From Halomonas chromatireducens (GTDB lineage Bacteria > Pseudomonadota > Gammaproteobacteria > Pseudomonadales > Halomonadaceae): a stretch of 37,703 nt of DNA. The notes under the pieces were generated by a model. It was not told where the DNA came from and made no database searches. It saw nothing but the letters and a program-made list of their open reading frames with translations. The stretch spans positions 1,922,847 through 1,960,549 of the forward strand of contig NZ_CP014226.1 in the NCBI RefSeq assembly GCF_001545155.1. Direction: 5' to 3'. Shown piece after piece: positions 6,787 to 16,071 of this stretch; within the stretch, counting starts at the first letter, position 1; every line of letters begins with the position of its first letter. A program made the translations under genes and the position numbers.

Positions 6787-8307
6787 TCAGAAGAAGCCGA
6801 GCGGGTTGATGTCGTAGCTGACCAGCAGGTTCTTGGTCTGCTGGTAGTGCTCGAGCGCCACCTTGTGAGTCTCGCGACCGACACCGGACTTCTTGTAGCC
6901 GCCGAAGGCGGCGTGTGCCGGGTACTGGTGGTAGCAGTTGGTCCAGACGCGGCCGGCCTGGATGCCACGGCCCATGCGGAAGGCGACATTGATGTCGCGA
7001 CTCCACACCCCGGCGCCAAGGCCGAACTCGGTGTCGTTGGCAATGGCCAGCGCCTCGGCCTCGTCCTTGAAGGTGGTCACCGCCACCACCGGGCCGAAGA
7101 TCTCCTCCTGGAAGACGCGCATCTGGTTGTTGCCCTTGAGTAGGGTCGGCTGAATGTAGTAGCCCTTGTCGTAGGCCGGATCGAAGCTAGCCTTGTCGCC
7201 GCCGGTAAGGAACTCGGCACCTTCCTCGCGGGCGATGTCCATGTAGGACATGATCTTGTCGAACTGCTCCTGGGAGGCCTGGGCGCCGACCTGCACGTCG
7301 GTGTCCAGCGGGTTGCCGCGCTTGATCGCCACGGTGCGCTCGATCACCTTGGCCATGAAGGCGTCGTACATGTCCTCCTGGATCAACGCTCGCGACGGGC
7401 AGGTACACACTTCGCCCTGGTTGAAGAAGGCCAGCACCAGGCCTTCCACCGCCTTGTCGATGAACTCGGGCTCGGCGTCCATGATGTCGGCGAAGTAGAT
7501 GTTCGGCGACTTGCCACCCAGCTCCACGGTGGAGGGAATGATGTTCTCGGCGGCGCACTTGAGGATATGAGCACCCACCGGGGTGGAGCCGGTGAAGGCG
7601 ATCTTGGCGATGCGCTTGCTGGTGGCGAGTGCCTGGCCGGCCTCGGCGCCATAGCCGTTGACCACGTTGACCACACCCGCCGGCAACAGGTCGCCAACCA
7701 GCTCCATCAGCTTGAGGATCGATGCCGGGGTCTGTTCGGCGGGCTTGAGCACCACACAGTTGCCGGCCGCCAGCGCAGGCGCCAGCTTCCAGACGGCCAT
7801 CAGCAGCGGGAAGTTCCAGGGGATGATCTGGCCCACCACGCCCAGCGGCTCGTGGAAGTGATAGGAGACGGTATTGGCGTCGATGTCCGCCGCGGTGCCC
7901 TCCTGGGCGCGGATGCAGCCGGCGAAGTAACGGAAGTGGTCGACAGCCAGTGGCAGGTCGGCGTTGAGGGTCTCGCGCACCGCCTTGCCGTTGTCCCAGG
8001 TCTCGGCGACGGCCAGCATCTCCAGGTTCTGCTCGATGCGATCGGCGATCTTGAGCAGAATGTTGCTGCGCTCGGCGGCGGAGGTCTTGCCCCAGGCCGG
8101 CGCGGCGGCATGGGCGGCATCCAGTGCCTTCTCGATGTCCTCGGCGGTGGAACGCGGAATCTGGCAGAACACTTCGCCGTTGACCGGGCTGATGTTGTCG
8201 AAGTACTGGCCCTTCACCGGGGGCACGAACTCGCCGCCGATGAAATTGCCGTAGCGAGACTCGAAGGTGATGACGGAACCGGACTGACCGGGGTTGGCGT
8301 AAATCAT
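6787..8307 (-). CDS. exaC: NAD-dependent acetaldehyde dehydrogenase, ExaC/AldB type
   Basis: This is a 506-residue aldehyde dehydrogenase. The N-terminus ([15 protein letters not shown], then [14 protein letters not shown]) is typical of the ExaC/AcoD group that oxidises acetaldehyde to acetate in ethanol metabolism. NAD-binding [19 protein letters not shown], the FTGSTPVG motif, the general-base Glu in VELGGKSPN and the catalytic Cys in [11 protein letters not shown] are all present, and length is normal. ATG 8307 follows AGGAG, and the 44-residue upstream extension is rejected. A LuxR-type response regulator begins 131 bp away on the other strand, as ErbR/AgmR-type regulators control ethanol oxidation in Pseudomonas, so it may regulate this gene (inference). 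adhP follows on the same strand. Confidence 0.93.
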   Translation of the reverse strand: MIYANPGQSGSVITFESRYGNFIGGEFVPPVKGQYFDNISPVNGEVFCQIPRSTAEDIEKALDAAHAAAPAWGKTSAAERSNILLKIADRIEQNLEMLAVAETWDNGKAVRETLNADLPLAVDHFRYFAGCIRAQEGTAADIDANTVSYHFHEPLGVVGQIIPWNFPLLMAVWKLAPALAAGNCVVLKPAEQTPASILKLMELVGDLLPAGVVNVVNGYGAEAGQALATSKRIAKIAFTGSTPVGAHILKCAAENIIPSTVELGGKSPNIYFADIMDAEPEFIDKAVEGLVLAFFNQGEVCTCPSRALIQEDMYDAFMAKVIERTVAIKRGNPLDTDVQVGAQASQEQFDKIMSYMDIAREEGAEFLTGGDKASFDPAYDKGYYIQPTLLKGNNQMRVFQEEIFGPVVAVTTFKDEAEALAIANDTEFGLGAGVWSRDINVAFRMGRGIQAGRVWTNCYHQYPAHAAFGGYKKSGVGRETHKVALEHYQQTKNLLVSYDINPLGFF

Positions 8308-8437
8308 GGCGTGACTCCTGACTGTTATCGTTATGGTTGAGTGACAACACCCAGTATTGGTCAGCAAGGGAAAGTAAGACATACTCCCGACGCAGGAGAC
8401 GGGCTCGTTCCTTGGTAGGAGATAACAGGAGAGACCC

Positions 8438-9088
8438 ATGTATACCCTGATGGTCGCCGATGATCATCCGCTGTTCCGAGATGCCCTTTGCGCCGTGATC
8501 GATGCGGGGCTGCCCGGCTGCCAACTGCTTCAGGCAGACAGCCTTTCGGCCGCGCTGCAACAGGCGGAGGGTCGCGAGGATCTGGACCTGCTTTTGCTTG
8601 ACCTGGGGCTGCCCGATTCGGAAGGGTTAGCCGGTCTGACCCGCCTACGTGCCACATATCCCCAACTACCGGTGGCGATCATATCGGCAGAGCAAGACAG
8701 GCGTATCGTACTGGATGCCATCGGCCAGGGAGCGGTAGGCTACATCCCCAAGTCCACTCCCCGTGCTGCTCTCCTCGACGCCTTGACCCATATGCTGGCA
8801 GGACAGGTCTACCTACCCCCCGACATCATGCGTCGCCCGCCCACCACCCCTGCCCGACGCCAGCCGGAAGCCGCTATTTCCGCCCATATCAGCTCGCTGA
8901 CCGAGAAACAGCGCGAGGTGCTGGCCTTGATGGTGCGTGGCCACTCCAACAAGCGAATCGCCCGGGAGCTCGATATTGCGGAAACCACCGTCAAGACCCA
9001 TGTCTCGGCGATCCTTCGTAAGCTCTCCGTCACCAGCAGGGTCCAGGCCATCGTGGCGGCCAGCGACTGGACATCTCCCAACGGCTGA
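8438..9088 (+). CDS. NarL/LuxR-family response regulator (ErbR-like)
   Basis: This is a 216-residue two-component response regulator. The receiver domain is residues 1-120: the acidic pair is in MVADDHPLF, phospho-acceptor Asp55 in [14 protein letters not shown], and the conserved Lys in [10 protein letters not shown] proline/arginine linker leads to the LuxR helix-turn-helix at about 151-212, with [20 protein letters not shown] and [15 protein letters not shown]. It is divergent from exaC. Similar regulators (ErbR/AgmR) control alcohol oxidation in Pseudomonas together with FIST-linked hybrid kinases, and such kinases occur 1.4 kb downstream here, so they may be its phosphodonors. That partnership is inferred from gene context only. 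ATG 8438 is preceded by AGGAGAGACCC. Confidence 0.9.
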   Translation: MYTLMVADDHPLFRDALCAVIDAGLPGCQLLQADSLSAALQQAEGREDLDLLLLDLGLPDSEGLAGLTRLRATYPQLPVAIISAEQDRRIVLDAIGQGAVGYIPKSTPRAALLDALTHMLAGQVYLPPDIMRRPPTTPARRQPEAAISAHISSLTEKQREVLALMVRGHSNKRIARELDIAETTVKTHVSAILRKLSVTSRVQAIVAASDWTSPNG

Positions 9089-9188
9089 GGTCGCCTTGAG
9101 GAACCCATGAGGCTTACCTACGCTGGGAAAAGTCCTGACCCTCCTGTGTCAGACAAGTCTTTTCCTCGCCAGCAAGGAGCCAAGCGAT

Positions 9189-10439
9189 ATGCATCTGCAC
9201 GGACCCCACTCCCGGATTCGCTTTTCTCGCACGTCACTCAGCCTCGCCATCGCTGTCAGCCTTTCTGCAACCGGCCTGGCCAATGCCGACGTTCAGGTAA
9301 CTGAAGAGGAAGTCACCACCGGGACGGAAACCGAAGAGTTCAATCTGCGGGTCACCCGAGTGGTCGGCGGCATCGAACACCCTTGGGCGGTAGCCTGGCT
9401 GCCCGATGAGCGCATGCTGGTCACCGCACGTCCCGGCCAACTCTATCTGGTCGACGGCGATGAAGTGACCGACGTCGGGAACCTGCCCAAGATCGATGCC
9501 GAAGAGGATCAACGCACCGCACCCGAAGGCGGCAACCAGGGTGGCCTGCTGGATGTCGCGGTGCATCCCGACTACGAGAACAATGGCTGGATCTATTTCA
9601 CCTACTCCAGCCCGGGCGATGACGACTCGGTCATGGGCGACGAGGAGTACGGTACCGGCACGGCCCTGGCTCGCGCCCGGCTAAGCGACGACGGCAGCGA
9701 GCTGACCGACCTGGAGACGCTCTACGCCCAGGTGCCGCGCACAGCTCCCGGCCGCCACTACGGCTCGCGTATCGTTTTTCCCGGCGACGGCAGCGTGATG
9801 TTCTCCATTGGCGACCGCGGCATTCGCTACCCGTCTCAGGATCTCACCGACCCGGGTGGCTCGATCATTCGCTTGCATGAGGATGGCGGCGCCTTCGAGG
9901 GCAATCCCTTCATCGGCGTCGAGCCAGGCAACCTGCGCCCGGAGATATTCTCCTACGGCCATCGCAACAACCAGGGTCTGGCATTGCACCCCCAAACCGG
10001 TGCGCTGTGGGCCATAGACCACGGCCCCTCCGGCGGTGGGGAGCAGCTCTATATCGCTGAGCCCGGAAGTAACCACGGCTGGCCCCAGGTCTCCTTCGGT
10101 CGCGAATACGCCACCGACGAGTTCATCGGCATCGGCGAGGAGGCACCCGGCGTCAAGCCGCCGGTGCACGTATGGGACGACACCCTGGCGCCTTCGGGCC
10201 TGGCCTTCTATACCGGTGAGGAGTTCGCCGCCTGGCAGGGCAACCTGTTCGTCGGGGCCCTCTATGCCGAGCGACTCCACCGCCTGGTGCTGGAGGGTGA
10301 TGAGATAGCCCACGAAGAGGCCCTGCTCGAGAACGAACTGGGGCGCATCCGCGACGTTCGCCAGGGACCGGATGGCCTGCTCTACGTGCTAACCGACGAG
10401 AGCGATGGCGGCCTTTATCGCATCGAGCCCGAGACCTGA
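9189..10439 (+). CDS. Periplasmic PQQ-dependent aldose sugar dehydrogenase
   Basis: This is a 416-residue soluble glucose/sorbosone dehydrogenase (GSDH, YliI/Asd type), a six-bladed beta-propeller that oxidises aldoses with PQQ in the periplasm. A signal peptide covers about residues 1-33 (RTSLSLAIAVSLSATGLANA). Family strings include EHPWAVAWLPDERMLVT, GGLLDVAVHPDYENNGWIYF, YGHRNNQGLALHP, AIDHGPSGGGEQLY with EPGSNHGWP, and IRDVRQGPDGLLYVLTDE. ATG 9189 follows CAAGGAG. No pqq biosynthesis gene is in the window, so cofactor would come from genes elsewhere or from the medium. It lies 100 bp after the response regulator on the same strand and is convergent with the kinase operon. Confidence 0.92.
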   Translation: MHLHGPHSRIRFSRTSLSLAIAVSLSATGLANADVQVTEEEVTTGTETEEFNLRVTRVVGGIEHPWAVAWLPDERMLVTARPGQLYLVDGDEVTDVGNLPKIDAEEDQRTAPEGGNQGGLLDVAVHPDYENNGWIYFTYSSPGDDDSVMGDEEYGTGTALARARLSDDGSELTDLETLYAQVPRTAPGRHYGSRIVFPGDGSVMFSIGDRGIRYPSQDLTDPGGSIIRLHEDGGAFEGNPFIGVEPGNLRPEIFSYGHRNNQGLALHPQTGALWAIDHGPSGGGEQLYIAEPGSNHGWPQVSFGREYATDEFIGIGEEAPGVKPPVHVWDDTLAPSGLAFYTGEEFAAWQGNLFVGALYAERLHRLVLEGDEIAHEEALLENELGRIRDVRQGPDGLLYVLTDESDGGLYRIEPET

Positions 10440-10463
10440 TACCTGCATGGCATCGATCAGCAC

Positions 10464-10494
10464 CCTGCCCGCCCATGGAGCCTGGGCGGGCAGG
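10464..10494. terminator. Bidirectional hairpin between convergent units
   Basis: A 12-bp perfect stem (CCTGCCCGCCCA 10464-10475 with 10483-10494) has a 7-base loop and sits between the sugar dehydrogenase stop and the end of the convergent kinase gene. It lacks a clear T tract on either strand. Confidence 0.6.
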
Positions 10495-10503
10495 CCGGGA
10501 AAA

Positions 10504-11856
10504 TCAGCTAAGGTGGTGCAACAGAATCATTTTCAGTCGTAGCGGCTTCAGCGGCTTGAGCAAGCACTCGTGTCCCAGCTCCCGAGCACGGGCTTTCAGT
10601 GCCGCATCGTGGTTGGCGGTAATCACCACCACCGGCAGACCGGGGTGGCGCCGGCGCAGACTCGCCGCCACGGCCAGGCCGTCTGGCCCACCCTCCTCAA
10701 GATGGTAGTCCACCAAAAGCACATCGGCACTGTCCTCACCGACAAGGGCTTCGAGCTGAGCCAGCGATGCGGCCGTAACCACCCGGCAGCCCCACCCCCC
10801 CAGCAGGGCTGCCATTCCCTCGCGAATGGCAGCATCGTTATCAATTACCCAGGCTTTGGCACCTGAAAGGCTATCCAGCGCCTGACCACCCACTGACGGC
10901 GCTGATGCTCGTGGCGCTCGCTCCCGGGTCGGTCCATACGGCACACGCACCGAGAACAGCGAGCCCTTACCCATCTGGGAGACAAGTCGCAGCGGGTGAC
11001 CCAGCATACCGCTGATACGATCGACGATGGCAAGCCCCAGCCCCAGTCCCCTATCCTGTTCGCTCGACTCAACGCCGAAGCGGCGAAACTCCAGGAAGAT
11101 TGCCTCGCGCTGAGTCTCGTCGATGCCGGGCCCCGTGTCACCTACCATGATTTCCAGACCATCGGCTCGATGCCGGCAGCCCAGCAGGATACGACCCTGT
11201 GGGGTGTAGCGAATCGCGTTGGCCAGGAAGTTGCGCACGACCCGCGCCAGCAATGCCATGTCCGACTCGATAATGGCATCGCTGTGGACGTAGCGCAGCT
11301 CAAGCCCTTGCGCCGCAGCCATTTGACGGTACTCTTCGGCCAGCACATCGAGCAGTTGGTCGATGGGGAAAGGTGCAATGTCGGGCTGCAGCACGCCTGC
11401 GTCCAGTCGGGAAATATCCACCAGCGTGCCGAGCAGCGCTTCGACCCCCTTGAGCGAGCGACCGATGTGTCCGACCAGCCGGTGCGAATCATCAGGGAGC
11501 GCGTGCTCATCCAGCGCGCTGGCAAACAGCCGTGCTGCATTGAGTGGCTGCAGCAGATCATGGCTGACGGCTGCCAGAAACTTGGTCTTGGAGAGATTGG
11601 CGGCCTCGGCCTCGGCCTTGGCCCGGTGGAGTTCGACCAGCGCCTGCTGCAGCGCGTCGGTGCGCTCCCGCACCTGCTCGGCCAGCAGTACCGAGTGCTC
11701 GAAGGAGGCATAGGGGGCGCCACCGGCCACCCCGCCGGACTCGACCCGTTCGATCAACGACGCACAGATGCGCCTCAGCCGAGCGTTCTCTTCATGCAGA
11801 GCACGTTCCCTTTCCTGCCACTCATCGGGGAGCTCAGGCGGTTGGAACAGATCCAA
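10504..11856 (-). CDS. Soluble hybrid histidine kinase
   Basis: This is a hybrid sensor kinase without membrane helices. Residue numbers refer to the proposed TTG start. A coiled-coil region (about 10-90) precedes the H-box AVSHDLLQPLNAARLF with His99. An ATPase domain follows, with N-box VVRNFLANAIRYTPQG, DTGPGI and GLGLGLAI. A C-terminal receiver carries VIDNDAAIREGM, VLLVDYHLEEGGPDG and a KPLKP ending. Start choice: no ATG lies near the end of the FIST gene. A TTG at 11856 preceded by GGAG gives 450 residues and a 23-bp overlap with FIST, indicating translational coupling. The first ATGs (11964, 11910) lie deep inside the FIST gene and are less likely. It resembles the ErcS'-type kinases that follow FIST genes in Pseudomonas. 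Confidence 0.85.
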   Translation of the reverse strand: MDLFQPPELPDEWQERERALHEENARLRRICASLIERVESGGVAGGAPYASFEHSVLLAEQVRERTDALQQALVELHRAKAEAEAANLSKTKFLAAVSHDLLQPLNAARLFASALDEHALPDDSHRLVGHIGRSLKGVEALLGTLVDISRLDAGVLQPDIAPFPIDQLLDVLAEEYRQMAAAQGLELRYVHSDAIIESDMALLARVVRNFLANAIRYTPQGRILLGCRHRADGLEIMVGDTGPGIDETQREAIFLEFRRFGVESSEQDRGLGLGLAIVDRISGMLGHPLRLVSQMGKGSLFSVRVPYGPTRERAPRASAPSVGGQALDSLSGAKAWVIDNDAAIREGMAALLGGWGCRVVTAASLAQLEALVGEDSADVLLVDYHLEEGGPDGLAVAASLRRRHPGLPVVVITANHDAALKARARELGHECLLKPLKPLRLKMILLHHLS

Positions 11857-13021
11857 TGGCGACTCCGGTGAGCGTCTGGTTGATGTGCATGCCGTGGTGC
11901 TGCTCCCCATAGGTATTGAAGCCGACGACACCCGCCTGCCCCAGCAGCTTCGAGGCCTCATCAACCTGGCCCAGCGCCTCGAGTTCGAGTCGCCTCAGGA
12001 AGCAGTCGCAGCCCAGGATCAGGGCTGGCTCACCCAGCCGTTCGCGCAGCCCATCGAGTGTCAGCTGCAGGTCTTCGAGCAGCGGTGCCGGCTGCATTGC
12101 CGTCAGCACGATGCCGTTCTCCACCGCGCAGTAGAAACTGAGGCTGCCATCCTCGTTGGCACCCTGGATCGAGCGCACATAGTGCTGTTCACCTATGCGT
12201 ACTGCCAGGGGATGGCTGGCAAAGATTGCCGGATTCAGGGACGTGACCGGCTGCCCCACCAGACGAGCGTACTCCGCCGCCGCCGGTGCTGCGTTGAGCT
12301 CCAGCCCCCGGCGTCGTTCACAGTCAGCTCGTGTTACCACCAGCTTCTCCCGACGCGGGCGCAGGTGATGGGTGGTAAACACCTCGAAGGGCAAGCGAGT
12401 CTGGAACATCACCACCACCGCCGACTCACTGTGAAAACGGCCATCGCTGTAGACATGGGTATACGCCAGGCGGTTGTCGTCACCCGCCGAGCCACCAAAG
12501 CTGGGGATACTACCCAGTGCCGTATCCAGCGTGGCCAGCACCTGCTCCTCGCTGCTTGAAAGGCCGTCGAGCAAGGTGAGTACGAAACGCTGCCCCCCCT
12601 CCAGTGCCGACGATGCCTGTCGGCACGACTCGAGCAGCTCGCCAGTCAGGCGCTGTGCCTGCAGCAGCCCGAAGCTCTCCAGGTCGTCGATCAGAGTATG
12701 TGCAACGGCGAAGGCACGACGATCAAAGCCGATGGCCACGATGCAGCCACGGCAATAACCTGCGGGCGTGATCTCCCCAGCCGTGGTGCAACCGGAAACG
12801 GGTATGCCCTGGAAAGCCGCATCCATTGCCGGCCCCAGCGCCTCGAGCGAGTACTCCGCGCTACAGAAGAACAGCACAAAGCCAAGCTCGGCGTGAAGCA
12901 ACTGGCTGGCCAGCTCTCGCGTGGCCTCGCCAGGCTCGCGCCGGGCACTGTACGCGGTACCAACTGGTGAAAGAGCAGAGTCATCCCCTGTCTCGGTGGC
13001 GTCGACGGCAAGCAGATCCAT
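11834..13021 (-). CDS. FIST sensory-domain protein
   Basis: This is a 395-residue protein made of FIST N-terminal and C-terminal domains, a predicted small-ligand sensor of two-component systems. Recognisable parts are the N-domain SGCTTAGEITPAGYCRGCIV and FGGSAGDDNRL, and the C-domain ILGCDCFLRRLE and GVVGFNTYGEQHHGMHINQT. There is no signal peptide or membrane segment, so it acts in the cytoplasm. ATG 13021 is preceded by GAGG. Its 3' end overlaps the start of the soluble hybrid kinase, and 78 bp separate it from the membrane hybrid kinase upstream. It therefore probably feeds a signal to one or both kinases. The ligand is not known; amino acids have been suggested for the family. Confidence 0.92.
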   Translation of the reverse strand: MDLLAVDATETGDDSALSPVGTAYSARREPGEATRELASQLLHAELGFVLFFCSAEYSLEALGPAMDAAFQGIPVSGCTTAGEITPAGYCRGCIVAIGFDRRAFAVAHTLIDDLESFGLLQAQRLTGELLESCRQASSALEGGQRFVLTLLDGLSSSEEQVLATLDTALGSIPSFGGSAGDDNRLAYTHVYSDGRFHSESAVVVMFQTRLPFEVFTTHHLRPRREKLVVTRADCERRRGLELNAAPAAAEYARLVGQPVTSLNPAIFASHPLAVRIGEQHYVRSIQGANEDGSLSFYCAVENGIVLTAMQPAPLLEDLQLTLDGLRERLGEPALILGCDCFLRRLELEALGQVDEASKLLGQAGVVGFNTYGEQHHGMHINQTLTGVAIGSVPTA

Positions 13022-13099
13022 GGCGACCTCGGCGGGTGTTTCCTGCAGTTTAGGCTTCCCCAGGGGGCGGCTACAACGCAGGCCGTCGATCGCCAGCCC

Positions 13100-15283
13100 T
13101 TACCTGGTCAGATCGCCGGATGCGGTCTGCTCCGAGAGCCACCGCTCGAGTTCTTCGAGCGTCACGGGGATCAGGGCGTGGAGTATCTGCAATTGCTCCG
13201 CGGCCTCTCCCCGGCGATCATGATGAGCCAGCGTTTCCAGGCGTTGGGCAACGGCAGCCAGCTTCCGGGCACCCAGGCTGGCCGACTCTCCCTTGACGCT
13301 GTGGGCTGAAGCTTCCAGGAGTCTCATGTCGCCCTGGTCAAGGGCGTCTTGCATGCTGCGGCGATGCACTTCCAACTGGTCTCGATGCACGCTCATCAAG
13401 GTCGCCACCATCGCCTCACCCAGTGAGTCCAGCAGCTCGGCCAAGGCTTGGTCATCAAGTTCCGCAGTGGCAGAAATACTGACCTCATCTTCCGCCGATA
13501 CCGGCAGCGTGCGGCGCAGGCACGCCGCCAGCTCCGAGCGCAGCAGCGGCTTGGTCAGGTAGTCGTTCATTCCGGCATCCAGGCAGCGTGCCCGCTCGGC
13601 CCCGGGGCCACCGGCGGTCATTGCCACGACGGGCACCCTGCCGCACCACCCCCCTTTCGCCCGCAGGCGTTGCACGGTTTCCAAGCCGTCCATGTCAGGC
13701 ATTTGCACGTCCATGAAGATGAGATCAAACGACTCTCGCTCCGCGGCTTCCAAGGCCTCTTGACCACTACCCGCCAACTTGAGGTGGCAGCCGAAGCGCT
13801 CCAGCATCGCTACCGCCACCTGCTGATTGACAGGATTGTCCTCCACCACCAGCACGTTGCCACTGAGTGTGGGCATGGTGAATGGTCGCGACTCCTCACG
13901 CTCCACTTCATTTTCGCCATCAGCCGGCTCGAGAGGCAGCTCGATCCAGAATCGACTGCCCTCGCCGGGCCGACTGTCAACACCGATCTCCCCGCCCATG
14001 GCATCGGTCAGTCGACGGCAGATGGCCAGACCCAGTCCGGTGCCCCCATAGCGTCGCGCCGTGGAAGCGTCCGCCTGGCGAAACGGCTCGAAGAGACGCT
14101 CTTGCTGGTCCTCGGCAATACCGGGTCCCGTATCGCACACTGCAAGGCAGAGTCGACCGTTATCCGCCGCCTTCGCTTCGATGACCACTTCGCCGCGCTC
14201 GGTAAACTTGATGGCATTGGCGATCAAGTTAAGTAGCACCTGCCTCAGCCGAGCGGGATCCCCCATGACTTGCGCCGGCAGCGTCGGTGAGAGATGGCTT
14301 TCCAGCTTGAGGCCCTTGGCCTCGGCACGCGGCGCAAAAAGCCGGCAAGCATCGTCGATTAACGCTGCCAGCCGAACCGGCCGGTGCTCCAGTTCAAGCT
14401 TGCCGGATTCGATCTTGGAAAAGTCCAGAATATCGTTGATCAACCCCAGCAAGCGTCCGGCACTGGCATGAAGCGTACTGACATACTCCTGTGAACGAGG
14501 ATCCAGCGGCTGGTCCATGAGCAGATCGCTCATGCCGATGACGCCATTGAGCGGGGTGCGTATCTCATGGCTTACCGTGGCAAGAAACTCCGACTTGGCC
14601 CTGCTGGCCGACTCGGCCTGCCGGGCCGTCCCCTGAAGCTCACGGCTCAATGTCTCCAGCGAGCGCCGCGCCACCGCATTGTCGCGGGCCTCCCGCACCA
14701 GAAAGATGATCACCAGAAGCCCGGCCAGACTCATGGCCAGGATCAAGGCCAGCAATAGCACGTAGAGCGTTTGCAGCACCTCCCGGTCACGAGTCGCCGC
14801 TTCGGCAAGTAACCCATTAATGGCGATGACAAGCTGCTCGGTATGGGCACTGAGTGCTCCCAGCCTGACGTCGAGTAACTCGCGTGCCGACTCATCCAGC
14901 TGATCCAGCGCCTTGAGCCCGTCATCAAACCGATCCATCTTTTCGTCGAGCTCGGGCAGCAGTCGAAATGCCGTGGGACTGTAATGGTACAGAGAGGAGA
15001 TATCAGCTCGACGCACCTGATTGAAGCGACTGTAGAGCAGCTCAAAGCGCAGCATGAGTGCATCCAGCGATTCGCCACTGCCAGTCCCGCTGGCCAGATC
15101 ACTGCGCAGCTGAACCATATCGCGATCGAGCTTGTAGGCGTGCCACGAGGCGTCCGCACCCACGTTCTGGTAGAGGCCTTCCTGCCGCCAGGCAGCCAGG
15201 CCCACCACCACCAGGGCAGCAGTGAAGAAGAGCAGGGCGGCCATGGCACCCAGCTTCAGCCGGAGGGGGTGTCGCAGCACCAT
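13100..15283 (-). CDS. Tripartite hybrid histidine kinase with Hpt domain
   Basis: This is a 727-residue membrane sensor kinase. Transmembrane helix 1 is about 11-32 and helix 2 about 173-196, framing a roughly 140-residue helical periplasmic domain. Then come the H-box [20 protein letters not shown] (His239), N-box [39 protein letters not shown], and a receiver ([39 protein letters not shown]). A C-terminal Hpt domain carries the phospho-His in [18 protein letters not shown]. This is a full phosphorelay chassis (His-Asp-His) that needs an output regulator; the LuxR-type regulator at 8438 is the nearest candidate. ATG 15283 has GGAGG upstream. The periplasmic partner gene ends 25 bp upstream, pointing to an operon. 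Confidence 0.93.
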   Translation of the reverse strand: MVLRHPLRLKLGAMAALLFFTAALVVVGLAAWRQEGLYQNVGADASWHAYKLDRDMVQLRSDLASGTGSGESLDALMLRFELLYSRFNQVRRADISSLYHYSPTAFRLLPELDEKMDRFDDGLKALDQLDESARELLDVRLGALSAHTEQLVIAINGLLAEAATRDREVLQTLYVLLLALILAMSLAGLLVIIFLVREARDNAVARRSLETLSRELQGTARQAESASRAKSEFLATVSHEIRTPLNGVIGMSDLLMDQPLDPRSQEYVSTLHASAGRLLGLINDILDFSKIESGKLELEHRPVRLAALIDDACRLFAPRAEAKGLKLESHLSPTLPAQVMGDPARLRQVLLNLIANAIKFTERGEVVIEAKAADNGRLCLAVCDTGPGIAEDQQERLFEPFRQADASTARRYGGTGLGLAICRRLTDAMGGEIGVDSRPGEGSRFWIELPLEPADGENEVEREESRPFTMPTLSGNVLVVEDNPVNQQVAVAMLERFGCHLKLAGSGQEALEAAERESFDLIFMDVQMPDMDGLETVQRLRAKGGWCGRVPVVAMTAGGPGAERARCLDAGMNDYLTKPLLRSELAACLRRTLPVSAEDEVSISATAELDDQALAELLDSLGEAMVATLMSVHRDQLEVHRRSMQDALDQGDMRLLEASAHSVKGESASLGARKLAAVAQRLETLAHHDRRGEAAEQLQILHALIPVTLEELERWLSEQTASGDLTR

Positions 15284-15308
15284 TCTCTTGCCTCCGCCTC
15301 AGTGCTGC

Positions 15309-15821
15309 TCAGGGAACATGGATCGTGCCCACGTGCCAGACTGAGCGAAAGCGAATGGTCTCGTTGAGCAGCTCAGGATGGTCATCGAAAGGATAGAGGA
15401 GGAAAGCCGGACCGAGGTCGCGGACGGCAATGGGTTCTCCGTCACGCTGGATGGCCAGGATCACATCGTATTCATGAAAGTCCGATACCGGCACCTTGGC
15501 CTCGAAAGCATCCAATGCACGCACTTGTACATGCTCTGCATCAGCGCCCGCTGCATCGAGAACGGCACGGGCCAGCGGCCCCTCGAAACGCCCCACCCCT
15601 TCGGTCCAGGGAGTGGTCGTTTCAACCACCACCGGAGAAAGGGACATCAGCATGGCACGGTCAAGGTGCAACTCGTCGCCGACATTGACATGAGCAATGT
15701 CGCCTGTCAGCCGCAACAGGACATCCCCTTCCGGGGGCGGGAAGGGTTCAGCCTTCGTCAGGACCGAAAAAGGCAGCAGGCAGAGGGCACACAGATAACG
15801 ACATCGGCTCGTCAGCAACAT
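15309..15821 (-). CDS. Periplasmic oxidoreductase-molybdopterin-fold protein, cysteine-free
   Basis: This is a 170-residue exported protein. The signal peptide is MLLTSRCRYLCALCLLPFSV with cleavage near TKA/EP. The mature part resembles the small molybdopterin-binding oxidoreductase (sulfite-oxidase-like) family: RAMLMSLSPVVVETTTPWTE, GRFEGPLARAVLDAAGA, EAKVPVSDFHEYDVILAIQR, then DLGPAFLLYPFDDHPEL and WHVGTIHV. All cysteines lie in the signal peptide, so the catalytic Mo-coordinating Cys of true enzymes is missing. A sensor or adaptor role with the kinase encoded 25 bp downstream is more likely than catalysis (inference). ATG 15821 is preferred because it opens the signal peptide; a TTG at 15851 is an alternative. 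First gene of the signalling operon. Confidence 0.75.
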   Translation of the reverse strand: MLLTSRCRYLCALCLLPFSVLTKAEPFPPPEGDVLLRLTGDIAHVNVGDELHLDRAMLMSLSPVVVETTTPWTEGVGRFEGPLARAVLDAAGADAEHVQVRALDAFEAKVPVSDFHEYDVILAIQRDGEPIAVRDLGPAFLLYPFDDHPELLNETIRFRSVWHVGTIHVP

Positions 15822-15879
15822 CTCGGCAGTCCGAATTGGCCGGTTTGACAAACAAGATTACGCGAAATGCACTGAAAGG

Positions 15880-16071
15880 TCAGGTGAGAAAGGATAAGCC
15901 GGGGAACTGGTCGTCGGGCGAACCGTGGGAGAAGTTGAGGCGCACCACGTCGACGCCGGCCTCGATCATCGCTTCCAGCACGCCGTCGCGGTCGCTGGCC
16001 GGACCCAGGGTGGCGACGATCTTGGTGCGACGAATTGGGTCATGGATGGGGGCATGGGGGGGAAGCGTCAT
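15880..16071 (-). pseudogene. Truncated pyruvate kinase remnant
   Basis: A 63-codon frame begins with the unmistakable pyruvate kinase N-terminus: [20 protein letters not shown], then [20 protein letters not shown]. Similarity stops after codon 54 (near 15910), and nine unrelated codons lead to TGA. Real pyruvate kinases have about 470-490 residues. No further kinase sequence is found in any frame before the next gene starts at 15821, so a deletion rather than a frameshift removed the rest. The ATG overlaps the glycerate kinase stop (ATGA) and keeps a GAGG ribosome site, so a short peptide could still be made. Its place at the end of a gcl-hyi-glxR-ttuD operon matches the pyk gene found in that position in related bacteria. 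Confidence 0.88.

Noticed and set aside
7187..8560. 457-codon minus-strand frame across exaC
   Set aside because: It is an Arg/Gly/Ala/Gln-rich shadow of the aldehyde dehydrogenase gene in another frame, caused by high GC content.
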